Below are positions 7,905-14,858 of a stretch of DNA of 48,896 nucleotides, in pieces. This DNA is from Oscillospiraceae bacterium (GTDB lineage Bacteria; Bacillota; Clostridia; Oscillospirales; Acutalibacteraceae). The DNA lies in the NCBI GenBank assembly GCA_031270605.1, contig JAISXG010000095.1, positions 1 through 48,896 of the forward strand, written 5' to 3'. The position numbers were made by a program, and so were the translations under genes. The notes below the pieces were generated by a model. The model saw only the letters and a list, made by a program, of their open reading frames with translations, searched no databases and was not told where the DNA came from. How positions within the stretch are numbered: the stretch's first letter is position 1; each line of letters starts with the position of its first letter.

Positions 7905-9455
7905 GTGGGTACTTGTAATTGTGATTATGCTCCGACGGTGATTGTGCCGGGCATCGGGCAGTCCAAGGTGGATTTGGTAGACGAAAAGGGCAACAGGATC
8001 AAGAGCGCGTGGCCGCTTGACCTGAAGGGTGAGGACCTGATGGGTGGCCTGAAGGGGCCGCTTTTGAAAACGATGACGTTCCGGCGTGACATGGGGCTTT
8101 CAGACAAGCTGGCGGAAATTGTGAGAAAAGCCGCCCAGCCGATTGCGGGCACGGACGAGGGCGACCCGGTGAGCAGGCTGCGCGTGGTGTCTTATCCGTA
8201 TTCCGTGGCCGAGTGCAATGAAGAAGAAAAAAGATATATCTATAAAATGGTTCCGCTTGAAAACCTGGCGGAAATCATCGGCGAAGACCACCTGTATTTT
8301 TATGCCTACCACTCCTTCGGCTCTGTGTATGACAATGCCGCGGGGCTGGATGAATTCATTCAGACGGTGAAAACGAGCACGGGGCACGACAAGGTCAACC
8401 TCATTCCCGTGAGCCTTGGCGGTGCGCTTGCCACCGCGTATCTTGACGCTTACGGCGACAAGGGCGATGTCGCGAAGGTGTTGTATTTTGTCGCCGCGCT
8501 CAACGGCTCGCAGATCGCGGGCGATGTGCTCTCACGCAACCTGCTGACCGACGACGTGCAGCCTCTTCTGCGCGAGATTGCGGGCAGCAACGCGAAAGAG
8601 CTCTCCAGCATTCTGAAAATGATGCCCAAGGGCGTGCCCGAAAAGGTGGTTGAAAGCCTTCTTGACGCCGTGCTGGACACTGTGATCATCAAGTCCACCA
8701 TGATGTGGGCGATTGTTCCCTGTCAGCTTTATGAAGGCCTGCGCGATAAATATCTTTTGGATAAGCGCTATGACGTGCTGCGCGCGAAGACAGACCGCTA
8801 TCATAAAGCGCACGAAAACTTAAAAGAAATGATAGATAATCTGCGGCAAAAGGGCGTGGGGTTCTATAGTATCTGCGGCTATGGCAAAAAATTCCCGCCG
8901 TTTGTGAAGTCCTGCCACATGTCGTCTGACGGTACGATCGACGTGTTCTCCACCTCTCTCGGCGCCTATTGCGCGCCGCTCGGCGAAACATTGCCCGAAG
9001 ATTATGTGCAGAAGAATACATACTGCAAGGACAGCGCGCACAACCACATTTCGCCCGACCGCACAGTGGACGCATCCTCCGGCTTTTTGCCCGAAACCAC
9101 CTGGTATTTTCTTGATCAGGTGCACGATGATGTGGCGTTTAACGATATCGCGCTGGAGCTTGCAAAGAAAATTCTGACCGACCCTGAATTTGATTCGGTG
9201 TTTGCAGACCCGCGTTTCCCGCAGTTCAACAACGCGCGCAACATCAGAAAAATCAAATATGACCTGCTGCCGAAGGCAAAGGCGGCCGACCGCTCAAAGC
9301 TCTTTCCCGGCCAGCTTGCGGTGCTTGACGGGGCGCTTACCCGCGCTGACGCGATGTTTGAAAACACGCTTGCGGTCGACAGTTCTGAGGTCGCCGAGGT
9401 TGAGACAGCGCTGCGCGAAGCGGTGGAGCTGATCACAAGCGACGCCGCGCAATAA
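7905..9455 (+). CDS. LCAT/PGAP1-like alpha/beta hydrolase
   Basis: This is a 516-residue alpha/beta hydrolase resembling the lecithin:cholesterol acyltransferase group. The early strand TVIVPGIGQS carries the oxyanion-type loop. The nucleophile elbow is NLIPVSLGGALATAY, with Ser170 in P-V-S-L-G; the first glycine of the usual G-x-S-x-G is replaced. A His of the triad may be the one in VHDDVAF late in the protein. There is no signal peptide. I place the start at GTG 7905 because GGGGG at 7893-7897 lies 7 bases upstream; the frame is open to a TTG at 7872 without such support. The substrate (lipid ester or acyl chain) is inferred from family only. Confidence 0.65.
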   Translation: MGTCNCDYAPTVIVPGIGQSKVDLVDEKGNRIKSAWPLDLKGEDLMGGLKGPLLKTMTFRRDMGLSDKLAEIVRKAAQPIAGTDEGDPVSRLRVVSYPYSVAECNEEEKRYIYKMVPLENLAEIIGEDHLYFYAYHSFGSVYDNAAGLDEFIQTVKTSTGHDKVNLIPVSLGGALATAYLDAYGDKGDVAKVLYFVAALNGSQIAGDVLSRNLLTDDVQPLLREIAGSNAKELSSILKMMPKGVPEKVVESLLDAVLDTVIIKSTMMWAIVPCQLYEGLRDKYLLDKRYDVLRAKTDRYHKAHENLKEMIDNLRQKGVGFYSICGYGKKFPPFVKSCHMSSDGTIDVFSTSLGAYCAPLGETLPEDYVQKNTYCKDSAHNHISPDRTVDASSGFLPETTWYFLDQVHDDVAFNDIALELAKKILTDPEFDSVFADPRFPQFNNARNIRKIKYDLLPKAKAADRSKLFPGQLAVLDGALTRADAMFENTLAVDSSEVAEVETALREAVELITSDAAQ

Positions 9456-9511
9456 CAGATATTTTTCGTTTGGCCGGCCTTACAGTACTGTTTTTCGGTT
9501 TTTCAGGCGTT

Positions 9512-9567
9512 TTTTAGCAAAACTATAGAAATAGCCGCGCCCCTTGCTGCGGCTCATGAAGCTAAAA
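9512..9567. repeat. Nested intergenic stem-loop
   Basis: TTTTAGC (9512-9518) pairs with GCTAAAA (9561-9567), and inside it AGCCGC (9533-9538) pairs with GCGGCT (9549-9554). It lies between the hydrolase and the ABC genes and may act as a terminator or be a small palindromic repeat. A GC hairpin, CCGCC/GGCGG, follows near 9653-9666. Confidence 0.4.
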
Positions 9568-9701
9568 TCCGCGGCAACGCGAAAACGCGGGGCGTTTTCC
9601 TTAATATTGCGGATAGTATAACATGAAAGTTTTGCAGGCAGGGCTTTTCTTCCGCCGTCCGGCGGGGGTTGGTGTTTGATTGCGAAAGGACGGAAAAGTG
9701 A

Positions 9702-10409
9702 ATGGAACAACAGGCAATGATTCAAATCCGTAACCTGAAAAAGGCGTATGGCAAGAATGTTGTGCTCAACGACATTTCCTTTGACTTGCCCAAGGGCAGG
9801 ATCGTGGGGCTTCTCGGGCCGAACGGGAGCGGAAAAACAACGCTGATCAAGGTTTTGGCCGGCATCATCCATGACTATGAGGGCACGGTGCTGATTGACA
9901 ACCACAAACCCGGCGTTTTCACAAAAGCGCGCACAGCCTACCTGCCGGAGCGAACCTATCTTGCCGAGTGGTTCAGAACGATTGACGCGATCGATTATTT
10001 CAACGACTTTTTCTCCGACTTTGACAAAAACAAGGCGCTTGACTTTGCGCAGCGGTTTAACCTTGACCTCAAGCAGAAGGTCAAGACGATGTCGAAGGGC
10101 ATGCAGGAAAAGGTGCAGCTGCTGCTTGTGATGAGCCGCGCCGCGGATTTCTATTTGCTTGACGAGCCGCTCGGGGGCGTTGACCCCGCCGCGCGTTCGG
10201 TGATTCTTGACATTATCATGAGCAATTACGGCGATAACGCCACGCTGCTGCTTTCGACCCATCTGGTCAATGACCTTGAGCAGAGCTTTAACCATGTTTT
10301 GATGCTCGGGCGCGGCAACATTCTTGTGAACACGGGCATCGAAACCATCCGCAACCAGGGCAAAACACTGGAAGAGGTCTTCAAGGAGGTGATCGGCAAT
10401 GCTTGGTAA
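9702..10409 (+). CDS. ABC transporter ATP-binding protein
   Basis: The 235-residue ATPase belongs to the class paired with ABC-2-type permeases. Walker A is GPNGSGKTT (about 39-47), the degenerate signature is MSKGMQEKVQ (about 131-140), Walker B is FYLLDEPLGGVDP (about 150-162) and the H-loop is LSTH. It powers the membrane partner encoded immediately downstream, with which it overlaps by 11 bases. AAAGGA lies 11 bases before the ATG. Similar pairs act in antimicrobial export or self-protection, or under a GntR regulator (YtrBC-like), but no regulator is adjacent here, so the substrate is unknown. Confidence 0.9.
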   Translation: MEQQAMIQIRNLKKAYGKNVVLNDISFDLPKGRIVGLLGPNGSGKTTLIKVLAGIIHDYEGTVLIDNHKPGVFTKARTAYLPERTYLAEWFRTIDAIDYFNDFFSDFDKNKALDFAQRFNLDLKQKVKTMSKGMQEKVQLLLVMSRAADFYLLDEPLGGVDPAARSVILDIIMSNYGDNATLLLSTHLVNDLEQSFNHVLMLGRGNILVNTGIETIRNQGKTLEEVFKEVIGNAW

Positions 10410-11235
10410 GCTTTTGAAAAACGACATCAAATCCGCATCCAAAAACGTTGTTTATATTTATACCGTGCTGCTGATCGCTCTGGGCGCCATGGGCGTTTCG
10501 CTGGTGTTTGATTTCGGCGTGGGCGAGCGTCTGGCCTCTGTCGCTTTAGTTGCCATTGCGGGCGTCGCGGTGCTTGTCACGATTATCGCGGTGTTTCTTG
10601 ATTTCCGAAAAACCATGTTCGGCGACCGCGGTTATCTGACCAACACGCTGCCTGTTTCGAGCACGTCGCTGCTGTTTTCAAAAATGCTCACGTCCATGCT
10701 TTGGATCGCGATCAGCTATGTGGTCTTCTTTGCGATTTTTGCGGGCGTGATGGCTTATAATACCGAAAAAAGCCTGCCGGCAGACAGCGAGTTTTCTTTG
10801 GAATTCATTCTCGAAATGCTGCCCACGCTGGGCATCCCCTCTGTTGACGTGTTCAAGGTGTATATTGTGGCGGCGGCGGTCAGGGGCATTTTTCAAATTA
10901 TGTTTTTTGTTTTGCTTGTGTTTTTTGCGCTGACGCTGTCGATGATCCGCCCGGTGCAGTCGCTTGGCCTGTTCGGTGCGATCCTGGCGTTTTTTGTGGT
11001 TGTGGGGCTGACTTCCGTGCTGGGCGGCTATTTGCAGGACCTGTTCGATTTGCGTATTCTTGTGGATGCGGACGCGGCGGTCAGCTTCACGTCTGACATT
11101 GCAAAAATAGATGGCGTTGAAGCCGGCGGCGGACTGGGGCTGCAGATGACGCCGTTTATTCTCCAGATGTTTTTGTCTGTGGTTCTGTTTTTGGTGACCG
11201 GCGAGCTGCTGGAGAAGAAGGTAAATATAAAATAA
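10399..11235 (+). CDS. ABC-2-type transporter permease
   Basis: This is a 278-residue integral membrane protein with about six hydrophobic segments: near residues 14-35, 42-65, 93-120, 150-178, 185-210 and 248-268. A larger extracytoplasmic loop lies between the third and fourth. The start overlaps the ATPase gene, and its ribosome binding site AAGGAGG lies inside that gene, which indicates coupled translation of one two-component transporter. The substrate is not predictable. Confidence 0.85.
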   Translation: MLGKLLKNDIKSASKNVVYIYTVLLIALGAMGVSLVFDFGVGERLASVALVAIAGVAVLVTIIAVFLDFRKTMFGDRGYLTNTLPVSSTSLLFSKMLTSMLWIAISYVVFFAIFAGVMAYNTEKSLPADSEFSLEFILEMLPTLGIPSVDVFKVYIVAAAVRGIFQIMFFVLLVFFALTLSMIRPVQSLGLFGAILAFFVVVGLTSVLGGYLQDLFDLRILVDADAAVSFTSDIAKIDGVEAGGGLGLQMTPFILQMFLSVVLFLVTGELLEKKVNIK

Positions 11236-11283
11236 TCACAATGATTGTTTTGCACGGTCCGGGTTTGTGAAAGGGGGACTTTT

Positions 11284-11883
11284 GTGGAAATCATTGACAT
11301 TTCAAGGGATATGCTGCACTGCGATATTTACCCCGGCGACCCCGTGCCGCGGCATGAAATCGTGCACTCCATCCCGAAAGGCGACGAATGCAATCTTTCA
11401 GCGATCTATGCGGGGCTGCACACGGGCACGCATGTGGACGCACCCCTGCACTTTCTTGATAAGGGCGGCTCTGTTGAAGAGCAGCCCCTTTCGAGCTTTA
11501 TCGGCGAATGCGCGGTGCTCGCCGTGCCCCCCGGGCCTATCACGGCGGATTATGTGGAGCGCAAATTCCCAAGAGCCGAGGAGCGCATCCTGATTAAGGG
11601 CGGGGGCAGGGCTTATTTTATGGACAGCGCGGCCATGGAGCTTGCGATGTATAAAACGAAGCTCATCGGCACAGACTCCCTGTCAGTCGGCACTTCGGGC
11701 GCGCAAACCGCGGTGCACAGGGCTTTTTTGCGCGAAAACATCGCGATTCTCGAGGGGCTTGTGCTTGAGAATGTTGAGCCGGGGAACTATTTTTTGATGG
11801 CGCAGCCGCTGAAAATCGGCGGCGCGGAGGCGGCTTTTTGCCGCGCGGTGCTGATTGCGGACTATATTTTCTGGAGCAGGTAA
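11284..11883 (+). CDS. Cyclase-family metal hydrolase, kynurenine formamidase-like
   Basis: The 199-residue protein belongs to the putative cyclase family (PF04199 type), which includes KynB kynurenine formamidase. The metal-binding signature HTGTHVDAPLHF lies at about 46-57, and an N-terminal DISRDMLHCDIYPGDP is typical. The start is GTG 11284, with GAAAGGGGG ending 6 bases upstream; the open frame further upstream is not supported. A role in tryptophan degradation is not implied, because no kyn genes are near, and many family members hydrolyse other amides or lactones. It may be read through from the ABC genes 48 bp upstream. Confidence 0.8.
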   Translation: MEIIDISRDMLHCDIYPGDPVPRHEIVHSIPKGDECNLSAIYAGLHTGTHVDAPLHFLDKGGSVEEQPLSSFIGECAVLAVPPGPITADYVERKFPRAEERILIKGGGRAYFMDSAAMELAMYKTKLIGTDSLSVGTSGAQTAVHRAFLRENIAILEGLVLENVEPGNYFLMAQPLKIGGAEAAFCRAVLIADYIFWSR

Positions 11884-11925
11884 CGGAGCAAAGCTTTTTC
11901 AACCATGAGATAAGGAGGTTCTCAA

Positions 11926-12276
11926 ATGGCTTCAATTAAAATGCAGGGCAGGCTGGGCGCGGTGGAAACGGCAAACCGCGTGATGGAAGGTGTGCTTGCG
12001 AGCGGCGTCAGCTGCGAGCTGGTTGACAGTGTTGTAAGAAACCTCGGGGGTATCTCGGTTTATATTATGGTTTTTGAGAAATACTATATGCGGGCCTCCA
12101 ACCGGGCGAGCCTGACGGTCGTGGTGACGGGCGACGCATATTCCTCCTCGGTGGACGCGATCGGCTCGGGCGGCGGGCAGGGCGCTGTTTTTAAATTTTC
12201 TTATGGGGCGGAAAACAGCTTTGTCAGCACGGTGGAGCAGGTTTTGACAAGGCTGGGCTTCTCAATCGCATTATAG
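11926..12276 (+). CDS. Small DUF6054-like protein
   Basis: This 116-residue soluble protein has a glycine-rich motif, [12 protein letters not shown], followed by an acidic/aromatic C-terminal segment. This pattern recalls the DUF6054 family of Firmicutes, a recollection that needs a profile search. There is no signal peptide or membrane segment. AAGGAGG precedes the ATG. It sits 42 bp after the cyclase-family gene in the same direction and is probably cotranscribed. The function is unknown. Confidence 0.6.
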   Translation: MASIKMQGRLGAVETANRVMEGVLASGVSCELVDSVVRNLGGISVYIMVFEKYYMRASNRASLTVVVTGDAYSSSVDAIGSGGGQGAVFKFSYGAENSFVSTVEQVLTRLGFSIAL

Positions 12277-12368
12277 CGGGCTGGCTTTGGCCGGTAGTCC
12301 CGCAGGCATTCAGTAGAGATTATTTAAAAAATTTTTTTGCCGGCGGCGTTGTTTGGTTGCTTTGCACA

Positions 12369-12397
12369 TTGCAAAAGCCGGCTGTTCAGTATACAAT
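12369..12397 (+). promoter_or_regulatory. pgk promoter
   Basis: TTGCAA at 12369-12374 and TACAAT at 12392-12397 are 17 bp apart. Transcription would start inside the left end of the inverted-repeat element at 12399-12523, making that element the 5' part of the pgk leader. Confidence 0.65.
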
Positions 12398-12398
12398 T

Positions 12399-12523
12399 AT
12401 AGTCGTACCACTTGAAAAGCGGCATAGGATTTGCGAGGATGTTTTTCGCAATGCAAGGCGGACAACACAGCAGTGCGGAAAACAGACCGCAAAGACGGGT
12501 CGATTTTCAAGGGGTACGACTAT
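12399..12523. mobile_element. MITE-like inverted-repeat element, copy A
   Basis: This 125-bp element is bounded by 20-bp terminal inverted repeats (12399-12418 and 12504-12523) that match at 19 of 20 positions, ending in ATAGTC...GACTAT. Inside are ATTTGCGAGGATGTTTTTCG, an inner inverted repeat (GTTTTTCGCA with TGCGGAAAAC) and GCAAAGACG near the right end. It shares its ends and internal motifs with copy B at 45285-45443. It is too short to encode a transposase, and TA at both borders is compatible with a TA target duplication. The long open frame running across it into pgk is an artefact. Confidence 0.7.
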
Positions 12524-12584
12524 AAAACAAATCAATAAAAGTTTGGCGTCTTTCGGGGCGCCGTTAATACGAAGGAGTATTCAT

Positions 12585-13778
12585 ATGAGCGTGTTAAACA
12601 AAAAAACGGTTGAAGATCTTGATGTTGCGGGCAAACGGGTTCTTGTGCGCTGCGACTTTAACGTGCCGCTTGACAACGGCGTGATCACCAGCGACAAGCG
12701 CATTGTTTCATCTCTTCCCACAATCGAATACCTTGTGAAAAACAACGCAAAGGTGATTCTTTGTTCTCACCTCGGCCGCCCTGTGGCAGGCGAGTTTGAC
12801 CCCCAGTTCTCCCTTGCCCCGGTTGCGAAGCGCCTGTCTGAGTTGCTTGGCAAAGAGGTAAAAATGGCGGCGGATGTTGTGGGCGAAAGCGCGCGGGCTC
12901 TTGCAAACACATTGCAGGAGGGCGATGTGATGCTGCTTGAAAACGTGCGCTTTGAAAAAGGCGAAACAAAAAACAACGAAGAGCTCAGCAAGCAGTTTGC
13001 CGCGCTCGCCGATTTATATGTGAACGACGCGTTCGGCTCCGCGCACCGCGCGCACTCCTCCACCACAGGGGTGACAGCGTATCTGCCCAGCGCCTGCGGG
13101 TATCTGATCCAAAAAGAAATCAGCTTTATGGGCAGCGCGCTTGAAAACCCGCGCCGCCCGCTTGCCGCCATTCTCGGCGGCGCAAAGGTCTCTGACAAAA
13201 TCGGCGTGATTGAAAACCTGATTGACAAGGTCGACACCCTGATTATCGGCGGCGGCATGGCATACACCTTTATGGCGGCCATGGGCTATCACATCGGCAC
13301 GTCCATTTGCGAGAATGACAAAATTGAACTGGCAAAGAGCATGATGGAAAAGGCAAAGGCAAAGGGCGTGAAGTTCCTGCTGCCCGTTGACAATAAAGTG
13401 GGCAAGGCCTATGCCGCGGACACAGAGAACATGATTGTGGATTCCAAAGACATGCCCGACGGCTGGATGGGCCTTGACATCGGCCCCGAAACGCAAAAGC
13501 TGTTCGCGGACGCGCTTGTGGGCGCGGGCACCGTCATCTGGAACGGGCCGATGGGCGTTTCAGAGTGGGAGAATTTTGCTGCGGGCACCATCGCCGTGGC
13601 GACCGCGGTCGCGAACTCCGGCGCGGTTTCCATTATCGGCGGCGGCGACTCGGCGGCGGCGGTGAAAAAGCTCGGCTTCGCCGACAAAATGTCGCACATC
13701 TCCACAGGCGGCGGCGCGTCCCTCGAGTTCCTTGAAGGCAAAGAGCTGCCCGGTATCGCTGCGATTAACGAGAAATAA
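12585..13778 (+). CDS. pgk: Phosphoglycerate kinase
   Basis: The 397-residue enzyme has full family length. It transfers the phosphate of 1,3-bisphosphoglycerate to ADP, the first ATP-forming step of glycolysis, in the cytoplasm. Visible signatures are [12 protein letters not shown] near residue 20, SHLGRP near 62, [10 protein letters not shown] near 165, GGAKVSDKI near 208 and the nucleotide loop GGGDSAAA with STGGGASLE near the C-terminus. The start at 12585 is fixed by GAAGGAG 8-9 bases upstream and by the family N-terminus. It is the first gene of a pgk-tpiA-gpmI cluster. gap, which usually precedes pgk in Firmicutes, is absent here. Confidence 0.97.
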   Translation: MSVLNKKTVEDLDVAGKRVLVRCDFNVPLDNGVITSDKRIVSSLPTIEYLVKNNAKVILCSHLGRPVAGEFDPQFSLAPVAKRLSELLGKEVKMAADVVGESARALANTLQEGDVMLLENVRFEKGETKNNEELSKQFAALADLYVNDAFGSAHRAHSSTTGVTAYLPSACGYLIQKEISFMGSALENPRRPLAAILGGAKVSDKIGVIENLIDKVDTLIIGGGMAYTFMAAMGYHIGTSICENDKIELAKSMMEKAKAKGVKFLLPVDNKVGKAYAADTENMIVDSKDMPDGWMGLDIGPETQKLFADALVGAGTVIWNGPMGVSEWENFAAGTIAVATAVANSGAVSIIGGGDSAAAVKKLGFADKMSHISTGGGASLEFLEGKELPGIAAINEK

Positions 13779-13796
13779 AGGATATTGAAATTGAAT

Positions 13797-13859
13797 GTTT
13801 GCGTGCGGGTATTCCTTTCCTTATGAAGGGATGAGGCAGATAAGCCGCCCCACGCAAAC
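13797..13859 (+). other. Stem-loop between pgk and tpiA
   Basis: GTTTGCGTG (13797-13805) pairs perfectly with CACGCAAAC (13851-13859). No T-run follows, so it more likely affects mRNA processing or stability than termination. Confidence 0.5.
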
Positions 13860-13886
13860 TTTGTTATAGAATTGAAAGGACGATCC

Positions 13887-14657
13887 ATGATGAATAAACA
13901 ACTGCGCAAAGCCGTGATTGCCGGCAACTGGAAGATGAATAAAACCCCTGAGGAAACGTCCGCTTTAATCGCGGAAATTGCCCCTCTCGCAGAAAATGCG
14001 GGCTGCGACGTGGTGGTCTGCGTGCCCTATATTGATCTGCACGCGGCGCTTGCCGCAACGGCGGGCACAAACATCCGCGTGGGCGCGCAGAACTGCCACT
14101 GGGCAGGGTCCGGCGCGTTCACGGGCGAAGTGAGCGCGGCAATGCTTGCGGGCATGGGCGTGCCCTATGTGATCATCGGCCACTCCGAGCGCCGCAGCCT
14201 GTTCGGCGACAGTGACGGCACCGTCGCGAAAAGAACAAGAGCCGCGCTTGACGCGGGGCTGATTGTGATTTTGTGCGTCGGCGAATATATCGAGCAGAGA
14301 GAGCTCGGCATCACAAACGAGGTCGTGCGTTTGCAGACAAAGGTCGCGCTGAAAGGCGTGAGCGAAGAGGAGCTTGCGCGCGTCATTATCGCTTATGAGC
14401 CCGTGTGGGCCATCGGCACAGGTTTGACGGCGACTCCCGGGCAGGCAAACGAGGTCAATCATGAAATCCGTGTGTTGGTTGAGGAGCTCTATGGCAAAAC
14501 CGCGGCGGATAAACTGGTCGTGCAGTACGGCGGCTCCATGAACGCCGCGAACGCCGCGGAGCTGCTCGCGCAGGAGGACATCGACGGCGGCCTGATCGGC
14601 GGCGCTTCTTTGAAAGCGGCGGATTTCGGCGTGATCGTCAAAGCCGCATCCGTTTAG
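13887..14657 (+). CDS. tpiA: Triosephosphate isomerase
   Basis: This is a 256-residue TIM-barrel enzyme that interconverts dihydroxyacetone phosphate and glyceraldehyde 3-phosphate. The active-site lysine lies in AGNWKMNKT near residue 15, the catalytic His in IIGHSERR near 98, the catalytic Glu in AYEPVWAIGTG near 170, and the phosphate loop includes YGGSMNAANA and GGLIGGASL. The start is taken as ATG 13887, six bases after AAAGGA; ATG 13890 is equally possible. It follows pgk by 108 bp and precedes gpmI by 201 bp. Confidence 0.97.
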   Translation: MMNKQLRKAVIAGNWKMNKTPEETSALIAEIAPLAENAGCDVVVCVPYIDLHAALAATAGTNIRVGAQNCHWAGSGAFTGEVSAAMLAGMGVPYVIIGHSERRSLFGDSDGTVAKRTRAALDAGLIVILCVGEYIEQRELGITNEVVRLQTKVALKGVSEEELARVIIAYEPVWAIGTGLTATPGQANEVNHEIRVLVEELYGKTAADKLVVQYGGSMNAANAAELLAQEDIDGGLIGGASLKAADFGVIVKAASV

Positions 14658-14710
14658 TGGGCGGTATATAACCATCTATATAACAACATATTCATGTTTC
14701 ATCATATCTT

Positions 14711-14737
14711 GATGCAGGGATTCTTGCGTTCTGCATC
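14711..14737 (+). other. Hairpin in the tpiA-gpmI spacer
   Basis: GATGCAG (14711-14717) pairs with CTGCATC (14731-14737). The 201-bp spacer holds no convincing gene; the open frame through it is an upstream extension of gpmI. Confidence 0.4.
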
Positions 14738-14839
14738 CCGTAAAGGCCGCCGGGCGTTTTCGGCAGCCGAACTGGCAAGAATTGTAACGAAAGGCGGTGA
14801 GCGGCAGGTGTCCCCCTTCGGTGCTGTGCGCCGAAAGCC

Positions 14840-14858
14840 GGGCAGACTGCCCCTTTTT
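14840..14858 (+). promoter_or_regulatory. Hairpin plus T-run directly before gpmI ATG
   Basis: GGGCA (14840-14844) pairs with TGCCC (14848-14852), and CTTTTT runs directly into the ATG at 14859. The stem occupies the place where a ribosome binding site should be. It resembles a short intrinsic terminator and could act as an attenuator. Confidence 0.4.

Noticed and set aside
12357-12584. N-terminal extension of pgk through the repeat element
   Set aside because: The extension is translated from the MITE-like element; the family start and GAAGGAG support 12585.
14760-14835. Possible T-box-like leader before gpmI
   Set aside because: GGTGAGCGGCAGGTGTC was considered, but there is no T-box core (GGTGG-ACCGCG), no specifier loop could be placed, and gpmI is not a T-box target.
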